Source: Bacteroidota bacterium
GTDB taxonomy: Bacteria; Bacteroidota; Bacteroidia; Bacteroidales; Prolixibacteraceae
Length of the DNA stretch: 16,383 bases
NCBI GenBank assembly: GCA_030632865.1
Contig: DAOVTY010000036.1
Span: forward strand, 1-16,383
Direction: 5' to 3'
Shown here piece by piece: positions 6,468 to 14,199 of the stretch. The translations under genes and the position numbers were made by a program. Positions within the stretch are counted from its first letter, which is position 1; every line of letters begins with the position of its first letter. The notes under the pieces are model-generated. The model saw nothing but the letters and a program-made list of their open reading frames with translations. It made no database searches and had not been told where the DNA came from.

Positions 6468-9400
6468 ATGAAAAAGCTAGTTGAAATATTTGTCAGATTT
6501 CCATTTTATGCAAATTTGACTATTGTTTTTTTATTGATAGTTGGAGGACTCAGCATGTATTCCATGAAAAAGTCCTTCTTCCCAGAACGCCCTTCACGAA
6601 TTTTATTTGTAAGTGTCTCGTACCCAGGAGCCTCTCCTGTTGAAATGGAAGAGGGTGTTACTTCTAGAATAGAAGAAGCTGTACGTGCAATTCCGGGAAT
6701 ATATGAAATTACTTCTACCTCGTCGGAAAACAGCTCGAGAGTTACCATAGAAATTATTCCCGGCTACGATATAGACGAAGCACTTATTGAAATAAAAAAT
6801 GCAGTAGATGGAATTTCATCTTTTCCTACGGCTGCAGAACGACCGCTAGTTTTTAAAAGGAGAACCACCTCGCCTGCTATGCGATTGCTTGTAACAGGCG
6901 ATGTAGATTTGCTTACTTTAAAAGAATATGCTCAACGAATTGAAGAAGAATTTTTGTCATCTGGTGTTATTAGTCAGGTTTCACTCTCCGGATTTCCAGC
7001 TCTTGAAATTTCGGTAGAAGCAAATGAGGAAGATTTGTTACGATATGGAATTACATTTACCGAATTACAAAATGCCATATCACAAAATAACCGAGATGTT
7101 TCTGGTGGTCAAATCCGATCAATGGAAGAGGAGATGCTTATTCGAATGCGCTCTAGAAGTGCAGACCCCAATAAAATAGGAGATATTATTCTTCGAGCAA
7201 ATCCAGATGGAAGCATTATTCGAATCAGAGATATTGCTTTGGTTAAAAAGAAATTTTCCGACACGCCAAACAAAACACTTGAAAAGGGTAAGCCATTAAT
7301 TAGCATATCTGTTTCGAAATTAATAACAGAGGATCTTGCAAAAATTGATAAGTACGTTAAAGAGTACGTTACTGATTTTAATAATAAAAATCAAGGTATT
7401 GAATTAGTTATTTCCAGATCTTATTTAGAGATTCTTGGCAGTAGATTAGAATTACTCTACAGAAATGGAGGACAAGGATTATTACTTGTAATTATAATAC
7501 TTGGATTAATGTTAAGTACTAGGTTATCTCTTTGGGTAGCCTGGGGAATACCAGCATCGTTTCTGGCCATGTTTATTGTGGCAAATTGGATGGGAGTTAC
7601 CATCAACCTAATGTCGCTTTTCGGAATGATACTGGTAATTGGAATATTGGTTGACGATGGAATTGTAATCGGAGAGAATATATTTCAACATTTTGAACGA
7701 GGGAAAGGGCCAATGCGAGCAGCAGTTGATGGCACAGTAGAAGTAATTCCAGCAGTAGTTACATCTGTATTAACTACAATGGTTGCTTTTTCGCCACTTA
7801 TTTTTATTACAGGCCGGATGGAAATGATGTACGAAATGGCGATAATTGTAATATTAAGTTTGGCATTTTCTCTATTCGAAGCATTTTTTGTACTCCCGGC
7901 TCACCTTGGAAATAAACACGTTTTAAACCGAAAAGTTCTTAAGTCAAAAAATAAAGGAATTAGAAAATATACTGAGAGATTTTTTACATGGTTGCGCGAT
8001 TATGCTTACGATAGAGTTTTACATCTTATTATAAAATGGCGCTATATTGTTATTGCCATTCCGGTTGCGATGATGTTAATTACTGGTGGTTTAATTGGCG
8101 GACAAATAATAAAAACAACATTTTTCCCAAGAATGGAATTTGATTCGTTCGATATAAATATTGCTTTTACACCTGGTTCGGGCGAAAGGCAAACTATGGA
8201 ATATCTTGAACGTTTTGATAGTATTGTTTGGGTTGTTAACGAAGAGCTAAAAGAAGAATACAACGATACAATTGATATTATTGAAAACAGTACAATTCAG
8301 CTTGGAAGAGGTTTTGGTGGAGGAGAAGTAGGTGCGCATACCGGAAGTATAGGTGTTTCGCCACGAGACTCTGAAGAGACAGGAATTAGCTCTTTTGAAA
8401 TTATCAAAAAAATAAGAGAAAAAACAGGAAATTTACCTGAAGCTGAAAAGTTTACAATCGGTTCTTCGCGAAGACGTTTTGGTAATCCAGTTTCAATCGG
8501 GTTACTTTCTCGAAATATTGATGAGTTAAATTTGGGGCGCGAATTTCTTTTTGAAAAACTACAAGAATTACCTCAATTAAAAGATATTGTAAACACTAAC
8601 TCGCTGGGTAAACAAGAGATTCTTTTAAGTTTAAAACCAAAGGCGTACATGTTAGGTTTTACAGAATCTTCTATTGCAAACCAAGTAAGACAAGCTTTTT
8701 ACGGCGGACAAGCGCAACGTTTACAAGAGGGGCGCGATGAATTACGTATTTGGGTTCGTTATCCTGCCGAAGGTCGCGAGCGTTTAGGACAATTGGAGAG
8801 AATGAAAATAGTAACACCGCAAGGAGTTTATCCTCTTACCGAATTGGTTGATTACGAATTAAAACGGGGGCCGGTAAATATTCAGCGGTTTAACAGTAAA
8901 CGCGAAATGCGCGTAGATGCAGACATGGTAGATCCTGATGCTTCTGTTTCCGATATTTTACAGCAAATTAAAGTTGAAATTATTCCGGAATTAACAATGT
9001 TGTATCCCGGAATTACAGTTCAATTTCAAGGCCAGCAAAAAGAGAGCGAACGAAACATGGCTGATTTAATGATCCTTTTCCCGATGGCATTTTTAGTTAT
9101 TATTTTTATTCTGATGATTAATTTCAAATCGTTTGAACAGCCAATACTTATTTTAATAATGATCCCTATTGCTATTTTAGGTTCTATTTGGGGGCACGGA
9201 ATACACGGAAAAACATTGTCGATGTTGAGTCTGTGGGGGATTATTGCGTTAACCGGGGTAATTGTAAATGATGCAGTGGTATTTCTTGCAAAATATAATT
9301 TATTAATTGCAGAGGGCGGAAAAGTAAAGGCATCTATTATAAAAGCCGGAAAATCTAGATTACGCCCTATAATATTAACTACACTAACTACTTCGTTTGG

Positions 9401-9677
9401 CTTGTTTCCGTTAATTCTGGAGAAAAGTTTTCAGGCACAATTTCTAATTCCAATGGCTATTTCGTTAGTTTATGGCGTAGCATTTGGAACTATGTTTATT
9501 CTACTTTTCTTCCCTGCACTTGTACTTGTTTTAAACGATTTTAGAAAAGTAACTAGAGAATTATGGCACGGAAGAAAATTTGAGCGTGAGGAAGTTGAAA
9601 TTGCATGGATACACGCCCAAAGAAAGTTTCAAGACGAAAAAACTCCTGAAGAACTTAGTAAAGAGTTGGAAGATTAA
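6468..9677 (+). CDS. RND efflux pump permease, AcrB/HAE-1-like
   Basis: Inner-membrane proton-driven exporter of the resistance-nodulation-division superfamily. The length of 1069 residues is usual, with the duplicated layout of one helix, a large periplasmic loop and a helix bundle, twice. Helix 1 is about 12-31. The first periplasmic part contains VSYPGASPVEMEEGVTSRIE, a typical porter-domain sequence. Helix 4 carries the proton-relay pair Asp396-Asp397 in GILVDDGIVIGENI. The second half has VIVNDAVVFLAKYN (Asp935) in helix 10. No heavy-metal CusA-type methionine signature was identified, so a hydrophobic or amphiphilic substrate is more likely (inference). The gene sits between its adaptor (2-nt gap) and its outer-membrane channel (40-nt gap). 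The start ATG follows directly after the adaptor stop codon. Confidence 0.95.
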   Translation: MKKLVEIFVRFPFYANLTIVFLLIVGGLSMYSMKKSFFPERPSRILFVSVSYPGASPVEMEEGVTSRIEEAVRAIPGIYEITSTSSENSSRVTIEIIPGYDIDEALIEIKNAVDGISSFPTAAERPLVFKRRTTSPAMRLLVTGDVDLLTLKEYAQRIEEEFLSSGVISQVSLSGFPALEISVEANEEDLLRYGITFTELQNAISQNNRDVSGGQIRSMEEEMLIRMRSRSADPNKIGDIILRANPDGSIIRIRDIALVKKKFSDTPNKTLEKGKPLISISVSKLITEDLAKIDKYVKEYVTDFNNKNQGIELVISRSYLEILGSRLELLYRNGGQGLLLVIIILGLMLSTRLSLWVAWGIPASFLAMFIVANWMGVTINLMSLFGMILVIGILVDDGIVIGENIFQHFERGKGPMRAAVDGTVEVIPAVVTSVLTTMVAFSPLIFITGRMEMMYEMAIIVILSLAFSLFEAFFVLPAHLGNKHVLNRKVLKSKNKGIRKYTERFFTWLRDYAYDRVLHLIIKWRYIVIAIPVAMMLITGGLIGGQIIKTTFFPRMEFDSFDINIAFTPGSGERQTMEYLERFDSIVWVVNEELKEEYNDTIDIIENSTIQLGRGFGGGEVGAHTGSIGVSPRDSEETGISSFEIIKKIREKTGNLPEAEKFTIGSSRRRFGNPVSIGLLSRNIDELNLGREFLFEKLQELPQLKDIVNTNSLGKQEILLSLKPKAYMLGFTESSIANQVRQAFYGGQAQRLQEGRDELRIWVRYPAEGRERLGQLERMKIVTPQGVYPLTELVDYELKRGPVNIQRFNSKREMRVDADMVDPDASVSDILQQIKVEIIPELTMLYPGITVQFQGQQKESERNMADLMILFPMAFLVIIFILMINFKSFEQPILILIMIPIAILGSIWGHGIHGKTLSMLSLWGIIALTGVIVNDAVVFLAKYNLLIAEGGKVKASIIKAGKSRLRPIILTTLTTSFGLFPLILEKSFQAQFLIPMAISLVYGVAFGTMFILLFFPALVLVLNDFRKVTRELWHGRKFEREEVEIAWIHAQRKFQDEKTPEELSKELED

Positions 9678-9717
9678 TTCAACAAAATTCAATAAACTAT
9701 TTGCAAAATATAGATAG

Positions 9718-11004
9718 ATGAAGAGACAAATTATATTATTATTAATCGTATTTAGTTTTGCGTCGAAGGCACAAACTCCTTTATCGATTGCTGATGCAAT
9801 TACTATTGCATTAGAAAATAATTACGGTATTATTATCGCAAAAGGGAATCAACAAGTTGCCGAAATACAGAATAACTGGGGAACTGCTGGCAGATATCCA
9901 TATATAAATCTTTCGTTGGGAGATGATAATTCGTACAATATTAATGAGACTGAAAATTATGTAACAAACCGGTTTTCTGCAGGTGCTTCGGTAAATTGGA
10001 CTATTTTTGATGGTTATTCTGTTAGAATAAATAAAACGCGTTTAGACGAGTTGGAGCAGCTTTCTCAGAATAATACCGCAATTATGGTCGAAGGCACAAT
10101 TCAATCTATAATATTAGCTTATTACGATGTTCTGCTTCAAAAAGAGAAACTGGCAACTTTTCAGGAAGTTCTTACTTTATCTGAAGACAGATATAAACAA
10201 ATGGAAGATAGAAAAGCTTACGGAGCAGTTGTAACTTACGATGTTTTGCAGGCTCAAAATGCATATTTATCAGATCGCTCAGGATATCTTTTGCAAGAGG
10301 TTGCGTATAAAAATTCAATACGTAATTTAACTTATTTAATGGCTGATAAAGAGCTTGTTGATTATGAATTAACAGGAGTATTCGAAGCAATTCCAGAAGA
10401 TTATTCACTTGTTGATTTAGAAGCGCAAATGTTTGAAAATAATAAAACGCTGCAAAACCAATTTGTAAATCAGAGACTTATGGAGAATGCAATTGCTGCT
10501 GCAAAAAGTAATTACTTGCCAGCATTAGATTTTAGAGGTGGAGCAACGGGGTCGAGTACTCGCCTTAATTTCGCCGAGCACGATGCAAGCTGGTCGAATT
10601 CGGCAAATTTGTATGGAAATTTAACGCTTAGCTGGAATCTATACAGCGGCGGAAATAGAAAGCGTGCAGTACAAATTGCAGAAATAGATACAGAGATTGG
10701 ATTGGTTAAAATAGACGATATGAAACACGGTTTAACAAATAGCCTTTCAAATTTATTTGAATTTTATTTAGTTAGAAAAGAGTTGTTGGATATCGCCAAG
10801 GAAAATGTGAAAGCTGCTAAATTAAATCTTCAGATTTCGCAAGAGAAATTTGAGTCTGGAGCAATAAATTCGTTTAACTTTCGTGATGTACAAACTTTTT
10901 ATTTGCGAGCTTCGCAGGCCGAGTTGGAAGCTATTTATTATTTTATTGATGCACACACTTCGATGCTAAGAATGACTGGCGTTATTGTGCAGGAGTATGA
11001 GTAG
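9718..11004 (+). CDS. TolC-family outer-membrane efflux channel
   Basis: Outer-membrane channel protein of the tripartite efflux system. Residues 1-18 are a Sec signal peptide, probably cleaved at SKA|QTP. The mature protein shows the duplicated OEP pattern. The N-terminal repeat begins with LSIADAITIALENNYGI, followed by a beta segment (SAGASVNWTIFDGYSVR) and long helices. The second repeat has LPALDFRGGAT, NLTLSWNLYSGGNRKRAVQIAE and a helix with QEKFESGAINSFNFRDVQ. At 428 residues it is in the normal range. The start ATG lies 40 nt after the pump stop, so it is the last gene of the operon. The 66 nt to the convergent gene show no clear terminator. Residues are not conserved enough to tell substrate. 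Confidence 0.94.
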   Translation: MKRQIILLLIVFSFASKAQTPLSIADAITIALENNYGIIIAKGNQQVAEIQNNWGTAGRYPYINLSLGDDNSYNINETENYVTNRFSAGASVNWTIFDGYSVRINKTRLDELEQLSQNNTAIMVEGTIQSIILAYYDVLLQKEKLATFQEVLTLSEDRYKQMEDRKAYGAVVTYDVLQAQNAYLSDRSGYLLQEVAYKNSIRNLTYLMADKELVDYELTGVFEAIPEDYSLVDLEAQMFENNKTLQNQFVNQRLMENAIAAAKSNYLPALDFRGGATGSSTRLNFAEHDASWSNSANLYGNLTLSWNLYSGGNRKRAVQIAEIDTEIGLVKIDDMKHGLTNSLSNLFEFYLVRKELLDIAKENVKAAKLNLQISQEKFESGAINSFNFRDVQTFYLRASQAELEAIYYFIDAHTSMLRMTGVIVQEYE

Positions 11005-11070
11005 ATAAAAAATTTGAGAACTATGTATCGATAAATTCAAAATAAAGAGATAAATTTCTGCTTAAAAGTT

Positions 11071-11976
11071 TTACTCAATTACCATCAAATCTCTTCCAAC
11101 AATAACATCACCTTTGTATTTTTCCGAAATTTCATTTAGCAATTCTTGTTCCGATGCTCCCCATAAAAGCATGTGATAAAGTACAATTTTGTCGGGTTTA
11201 ATTTTTGTCGCCATCTCTCCCAATTCATAAGTTGAAGTGTGGTTAGCTGCGTGATATTTTCTCCAGAATTCGTTTTTTGTTTTCCATTTAGAATAAGAAT
11301 AAACCTCGTGAATAAGAATATCTGCACCCTCAGAATATTTTTGAATATTTTCGCATGGTCTGGTATCGCCTGATATTACAATGGTTTTGTCTGGTGTTGT
11401 AAACCGGAATCCAAATGCGTTTGGCCAACTTCCATGTACAACTTTAAATGCTTCCACTTTTACTAACGAGTCTTGATATATTAATCCATCTTCAATAAAT
11501 TCGTGAGTATTTACTCGCCAGCCTTGGTTATTTGCAGGCTCAAGTCCGTACAAACGGTATTTAATATCAGCATCGTATGCTTCTAGAATATTGTCGGTTA
11601 ACTTTTTTGTTCCTTCCGGACCATAAACTTCTAGCGGCTCGTTTCGCCCCATCACCCAGGGAGTGAGCAGTAAATCTGGAAATCCAACTGTATGGTCAGA
11701 ATGTAAATGTGTAAGAAAAGCGTGCTTCAATTTTTTGGTTGAAAGTGCTTCAATTTTCCCTCCGTAGCGAGGAGACATTTTTGCTGCTTGCCGAACTAAT
11801 CCTGGACCAAAATCTACAATATACGGAGTTGAACCCACAATAATTGCAACGCTACCACCAGAATGCTCAGGGTCAGGATTTGGTGTTCCTGTTCCGAGTA
11901 AAACGACTTTAGTTTGTGCAAATGAGAAGGTTGACAGCACAAAAAGTATTAAAAAAATATTGTTTTTTTTCTTCAT
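11071..11976 (-). CDS. Exported metallo-beta-lactamase-fold hydrolase, AtsA/RNase Z-like
   Basis: Binuclear-zinc hydrolase of the MBL fold. Residues 1-20 are a signal peptide with a likely cut at SFA|QTK, so the mature enzyme is periplasmic or outside the cell. Metal ligands are visible: THLHSDH (His90, His92, Asp94, His95), His181 in VVHG, Asp204 in SGDTRP and His268 in LYHML. The THLHSDH, SGDTRP and ANHTST patterns are those of the RNase Z / AtsA-like branch. An exported enzyme with this layout is better matched to the arylsulfatase AtsA-like group than to a cytoplasmic tRNA 3'-processing enzyme; no long flexible-arm exosite was seen. The true substrate is uncertain: sulfate, phosphate or other esters are possible. 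The gene is convergent with the efflux operon and lies 116 nt downstream of the prenyl synthase gene on the same strand. Confidence 0.85.
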   Translation of the reverse strand: MKKKNNIFLILFVLSTFSFAQTKVVLLGTGTPNPDPEHSGGSVAIIVGSTPYIVDFGPGLVRQAAKMSPRYGGKIEALSTKKLKHAFLTHLHSDHTVGFPDLLLTPWVMGRNEPLEVYGPEGTKKLTDNILEAYDADIKYRLYGLEPANNQGWRVNTHEFIEDGLIYQDSLVKVEAFKVVHGSWPNAFGFRFTTPDKTIVISGDTRPCENIQKYSEGADILIHEVYSYSKWKTKNEFWRKYHAANHTSTYELGEMATKIKPDKIVLYHMLLWGASEQELLNEISEKYKGDVIVGRDLMVIE

Positions 11977-11998
11977 TTTTTATTTTTCATATCGTAAA

Positions 11999-12015
11999 CT
12001 CGAACTTACTTCGAG
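11999..12015. other. Small dyad in the gap before the MBL hydrolase gene
   Basis: CTCGAA (11999-12004) and TTCGAG (12010-12015) form a 6-bp inverted repeat with loop CTTAC. It sits about 23 nt upstream of the hydrolase start on the minus strand. It could be an operator or a weak mRNA hairpin. No TAnnTTTG box was found in this gap. Confidence 0.3.
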
Positions 12016-12092
12016 GTAAAAATAAGGAAATGAATGGCGAAGTTTCAAAAAAGCTTACAAAAGAATGTTGTAGTATGATGTTCTAAAAAAAT

Positions 12093-13067
12093 CTATTTTT
12101 TTCGAGTGGTAATATAATTCATTAGCGAAATTAACGAAGTGCGAGCTTCGCAATCTTCAAACTCCATTAATGCATCCACGGCTTTATCTTTAAATTCTAG
12201 CATTTTTGTTTCGGCATATTCCAGCCCACCCTTTTCTGTAACCATCTTAATTATCTCTTTAACAACTTCAGAATCTTTATTTTTACGTTTTATCAGGCGT
12301 AAAATTCGTCTTCGTTCTGCAGGTTTTGCATTGTTTAAAACGTACAAAAGTGGTAGTGTAATTTTTTTCTCTTTTATGTCGTTTCCGGTAGGTTTGCCAA
12401 GTATTCCTTTTGCTTGGTAATCAAAAATATCATCTTTTATCTGAAATGCAATTCCTGCATCTTGTCCAATTTTGTACATTTTCTCGGATAATTCCGGATC
12501 GTCTGATGCAGATGCGGCACCAATTGCCATGCTTGTTGCAATTAATGACGCTGTTTTTTTGCGAATAATTTCGAAGTAAGTTTCATCGTCAATATCTAAT
12601 TTGCGACTTTTCTTCATTTGAATAATTTCCCCTTCGATCATATCTTGTACCGCTCGCGAAATGAGGTGTAAAAAACTATATTTTTTATTTTCGAGTTGCA
12701 AAAGCAGTCCTCTTGCAAGAATATAATCTCCAACTAAAACTGCAAGTTTATTTTTCCAAAGAGCTTTTACCGAAAAGGCTCCGCGTCGTTCGTACGATTC
12801 ATCAACCACATCGTCGTGCACTAAAGTTGCAGTATGCAAAAGCTCGACAGAGCAGGCAGCCAATTTGGAATATTCATTGGTTTCTCCATGAAGTTTTGCA
12901 GATAAAAAGACAAAAATAGGACGGAGCTGTTTACCTTTTGTGCGGTATAAAAAATTTAAAATAGTTGCCAGAAGAGGAATATCACTTTGCAACGATTTTT
13001 TAAAATATGGTTCAAAATCAATAAGTTCCTGTTCAATGGGAGATTTTATTTTTTTTAACGTTGTCAT
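12093..13067 (-). CDS. Long-chain all-trans polyprenyl diphosphate synthase
   Basis: Adds isopentenyl diphosphate units to an allylic diphosphate in the cytoplasm to make the isoprenoid side chain, most likely for menaquinone. At 324 residues the length is typical. Motifs in order: GKQLRP (45-50), the first Asp-rich motif DDVVD (85-89), the second DDIFD (212-216), and GKPTGNDIKEKKITLPLL after it. The positions four and five residues before the first motif are Thr81 and Ala80. These small side chains do not block chain growth and so suggest a product longer than farnesyl or geranylgeranyl diphosphate (family rule). It resembles IspB-type enzymes, but chain length cannot be fixed from sequence. 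The 180-nt gap to the divergent ArsR-type gene holds only a one-mismatch -7 candidate on this strand (13096-13103). Confidence 0.92.
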   Translation of the reverse strand: MTTLKKIKSPIEQELIDFEPYFKKSLQSDIPLLATILNFLYRTKGKQLRPIFVFLSAKLHGETNEYSKLAACSVELLHTATLVHDDVVDESYERRGAFSVKALWKNKLAVLVGDYILARGLLLQLENKKYSFLHLISRAVQDMIEGEIIQMKKSRKLDIDDETYFEIIRKKTASLIATSMAIGAASASDDPELSEKMYKIGQDAGIAFQIKDDIFDYQAKGILGKPTGNDIKEKKITLPLLYVLNNAKPAERRRILRLIKRKNKDSEVVKEIIKMVTEKGGLEYAETKMLEFKDKAVDALMEFEDCEARTSLISLMNYITTRKK

Positions 13068-13213
13068 TTAAACTAAAATTACTCTTTTTTAATTTCAAAC
13101 GAACATAGAATAAATAAGTTTAATAAAGTAGTGATTTAGCTAAAAAAAAATAAAAAATTGATGTTGTTCAGATTAATTTCAAATTGAAAAGGGTTAATAG
13201 ATTTATTACTAAA

Positions 13214-13239
13214 TATTTATATATTTGCATTTGTAAATA
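13214..13239 (+). promoter_or_regulatory. Promoter and possible operator of the ArsR-type regulator
   Basis: TATATTTG (13220-13227) is an exact TAnnTTTG match, 20 nt before the ATG. The inverted repeat TATTTA (13214-13219) and TAAATA (13234-13239) flanks it symmetrically. This placement suits self-repression by the downstream regulator, but AT richness makes chance symmetry likely enough to keep confidence moderate. Confidence 0.5.
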
Positions 13240-13247
13240 ATTGAACT

Positions 13248-13550
13248 ATGTTAGAAATCAAGGAGTTAAGTGCAGAAGGATTAGAAACTGCTGCTAGTAT
13301 GTTGAAGGCTATGGCGCACCCGATGCGAATAGCGATACTTAAACATCTTGAAGGTAACAAAAGGTTAACAGTTACTCAAATTCATAAGTTGTTGGGAATA
13401 GAACAATCAACAACTTCTCATCATTTAGGTATTTTAAAAGATAAAGGAATTTTGTGCTCAAAGCGCGAAGGAAAAAATACTTATTATTATCTTAAATACG
13501 AAATATTAAGCAAGATTATCGATAATTTACGAACGTGTGCATGCGAGTAA
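13248..13550 (+). CDS. ArsR-family winged-helix transcriptional regulator
   Basis: A 100-residue DNA-binding repressor. The ArsR/SmtB fold is visible in LKAMAHPMRIAILKHLEG (19-36), the helix-turn-helix at 41-63 (VTQIHKLLGIEQSTTSHHL), and a beta-wing with SKREGKNTYYYL (71-82). The recognition helix lacks the ELCVCDL-type metal site of classical arsenic and cadmium sensors. Cysteines are Cys70 just before the wing and Cys97 and Cys99 in the terminal CACE. A terminal Cys-x-Cys could sense metal, thiol or reactive sulfur (inference). No target gene follows: the next gene is convergent beyond a terminator. It therefore acts on itself, on the divergent prenyl synthase, or elsewhere. Confidence 0.87.
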   Translation: MLEIKELSAEGLETAASMLKAMAHPMRIAILKHLEGNKRLTVTQIHKLLGIEQSTTSHHLGILKDKGILCSKREGKNTYYYLKYEILSKIIDNLRTCACE

Positions 13551-13564
13551 ATGTGAGCTATAAT

Positions 13565-13600
13565 AATAGGGGAGCAACTTAAAGTTACTCCCCTATTTAT
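13565..13600. terminator. Bidirectional terminator between ArsR-type gene and DUF4252 gene
   Basis: AGGGGAG (13568-13574) pairs with CTCCCCT (13588-13594). After one C/A mismatch, AAC pairs with GTT around loop TTAAA. Flanking AATA and TATT add pairs. The T run is short on both sides, so termination may be incomplete. It lies between two convergent genes. Confidence 0.7.
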
Positions 13601-13621
13601 TATATAGTTTTTAGTCTCAAT

Positions 13622-14125
13622 TTAATCGTTATAAAATCCTTTTCCTTTTTCTCTTAAATTATCCAAATCAGTTACTGTAAAATCGCCATAAAACGAGACG
13701 ATAAAACGCATTTGATCGTCATCTTCGTTTTTCACAAAAACATGGCATTCGGTAAATTTTTTCTTTTTCCCCAGTAGCCAAATTTCTACATCCTCATCGT
13801 CATCTATTTCCTCATCTTTAAACTTGTAGTATTGTGAGGGTAAAAGACTAGTTGCTTTGTTAATAAAATCGGAGCCACTTAAATTTCCTTTTTTGGGATT
13901 GTATGACATAAAACTAATTTTGTGTAGATCGCCAGTAACATTTTTTTCATCGTCATCTCCTAAATCCAAATCTATGGCATCAATCATACTTTTTGAAAAA
14001 GAAAAACTAGAAACTCCGTCGTTTCCTGAAAAAACATCGTACATTTTGTCTGATTTGCTTTGTGCATTTGCAAATTGCGATGCCATTATAATTATTGCTG
14101 CTAGAGTAATTTTAATTGTTTTCAT
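13622..14125 (-). CDS. DUF4252 family exported protein
   Basis: A 167-residue exported protein of unknown function that I place in DUF4252, a family found mainly in Bacteroidota. Residues 1-21 are a signal peptide cut near ANA|QSK, with no lipobox cysteine. The mature part begins with the family-like SDKMYDVFSGNDGVSSFSFSKSMID and continues with an acidic stretch (DLDLGDDDEKN). A second acidic loop at EEIDDDEDVE is followed by KKKKF, and the protein ends with alternating beta-type segments (FIVSFYGDFTVTDLDNL). The mature chain has no cysteines except one in ECHVF. It starts 74 nt downstream of the PspC-domain gene on the same strand and has no promoter box of its own, so it is probably the last gene of the PadR-PspC unit. 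No activity can be inferred. Confidence 0.8.
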   Translation of the reverse strand: MKTIKITLAAIIIMASQFANAQSKSDKMYDVFSGNDGVSSFSFSKSMIDAIDLDLGDDDEKNVTGDLHKISFMSYNPKKGNLSGSDFINKATSLLPSQYYKFKDEEIDDDEDVEIWLLGKKKKFTECHVFVKNEDDDQMRFIVSFYGDFTVTDLDNLREKGKGFYND

Positions 14126-14143
14126 TTTAAAGATTTAAAGGAA

Positions 14144-14179
14144 GTCATACTCCCGAATCTGATGAAGCGAGAGCATGAC
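14144..14179. repeat. Imperfect hairpin, REP-like
   Basis: Between the PspC-domain and DUF4252 genes, GTCATACTCCCG (14144-14155) pairs with CGAGAGCATGAC (14168-14179): five, three and two base pairs separated by two single mismatches, with a 12-nt loop. GC content is higher than the surroundings and no T run follows. The GTCAT...ATGAC ends resemble interspersed palindromic units common in Bacteroidota genomes, but only one copy was seen in this window. It could otherwise be an intercistronic RNA hairpin. Confidence 0.5.
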
Positions 14180-14199
14180 AATTATTTACTGTTTAATTA

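Noticed and set aside
13141..13160. A-rich tract before the ArsR-type gene as a slippage or phase-variation site
   Set aside because: It is intergenic and over 85 nt from the start codon, and AT-rich gaps in this genome contain many such runs.
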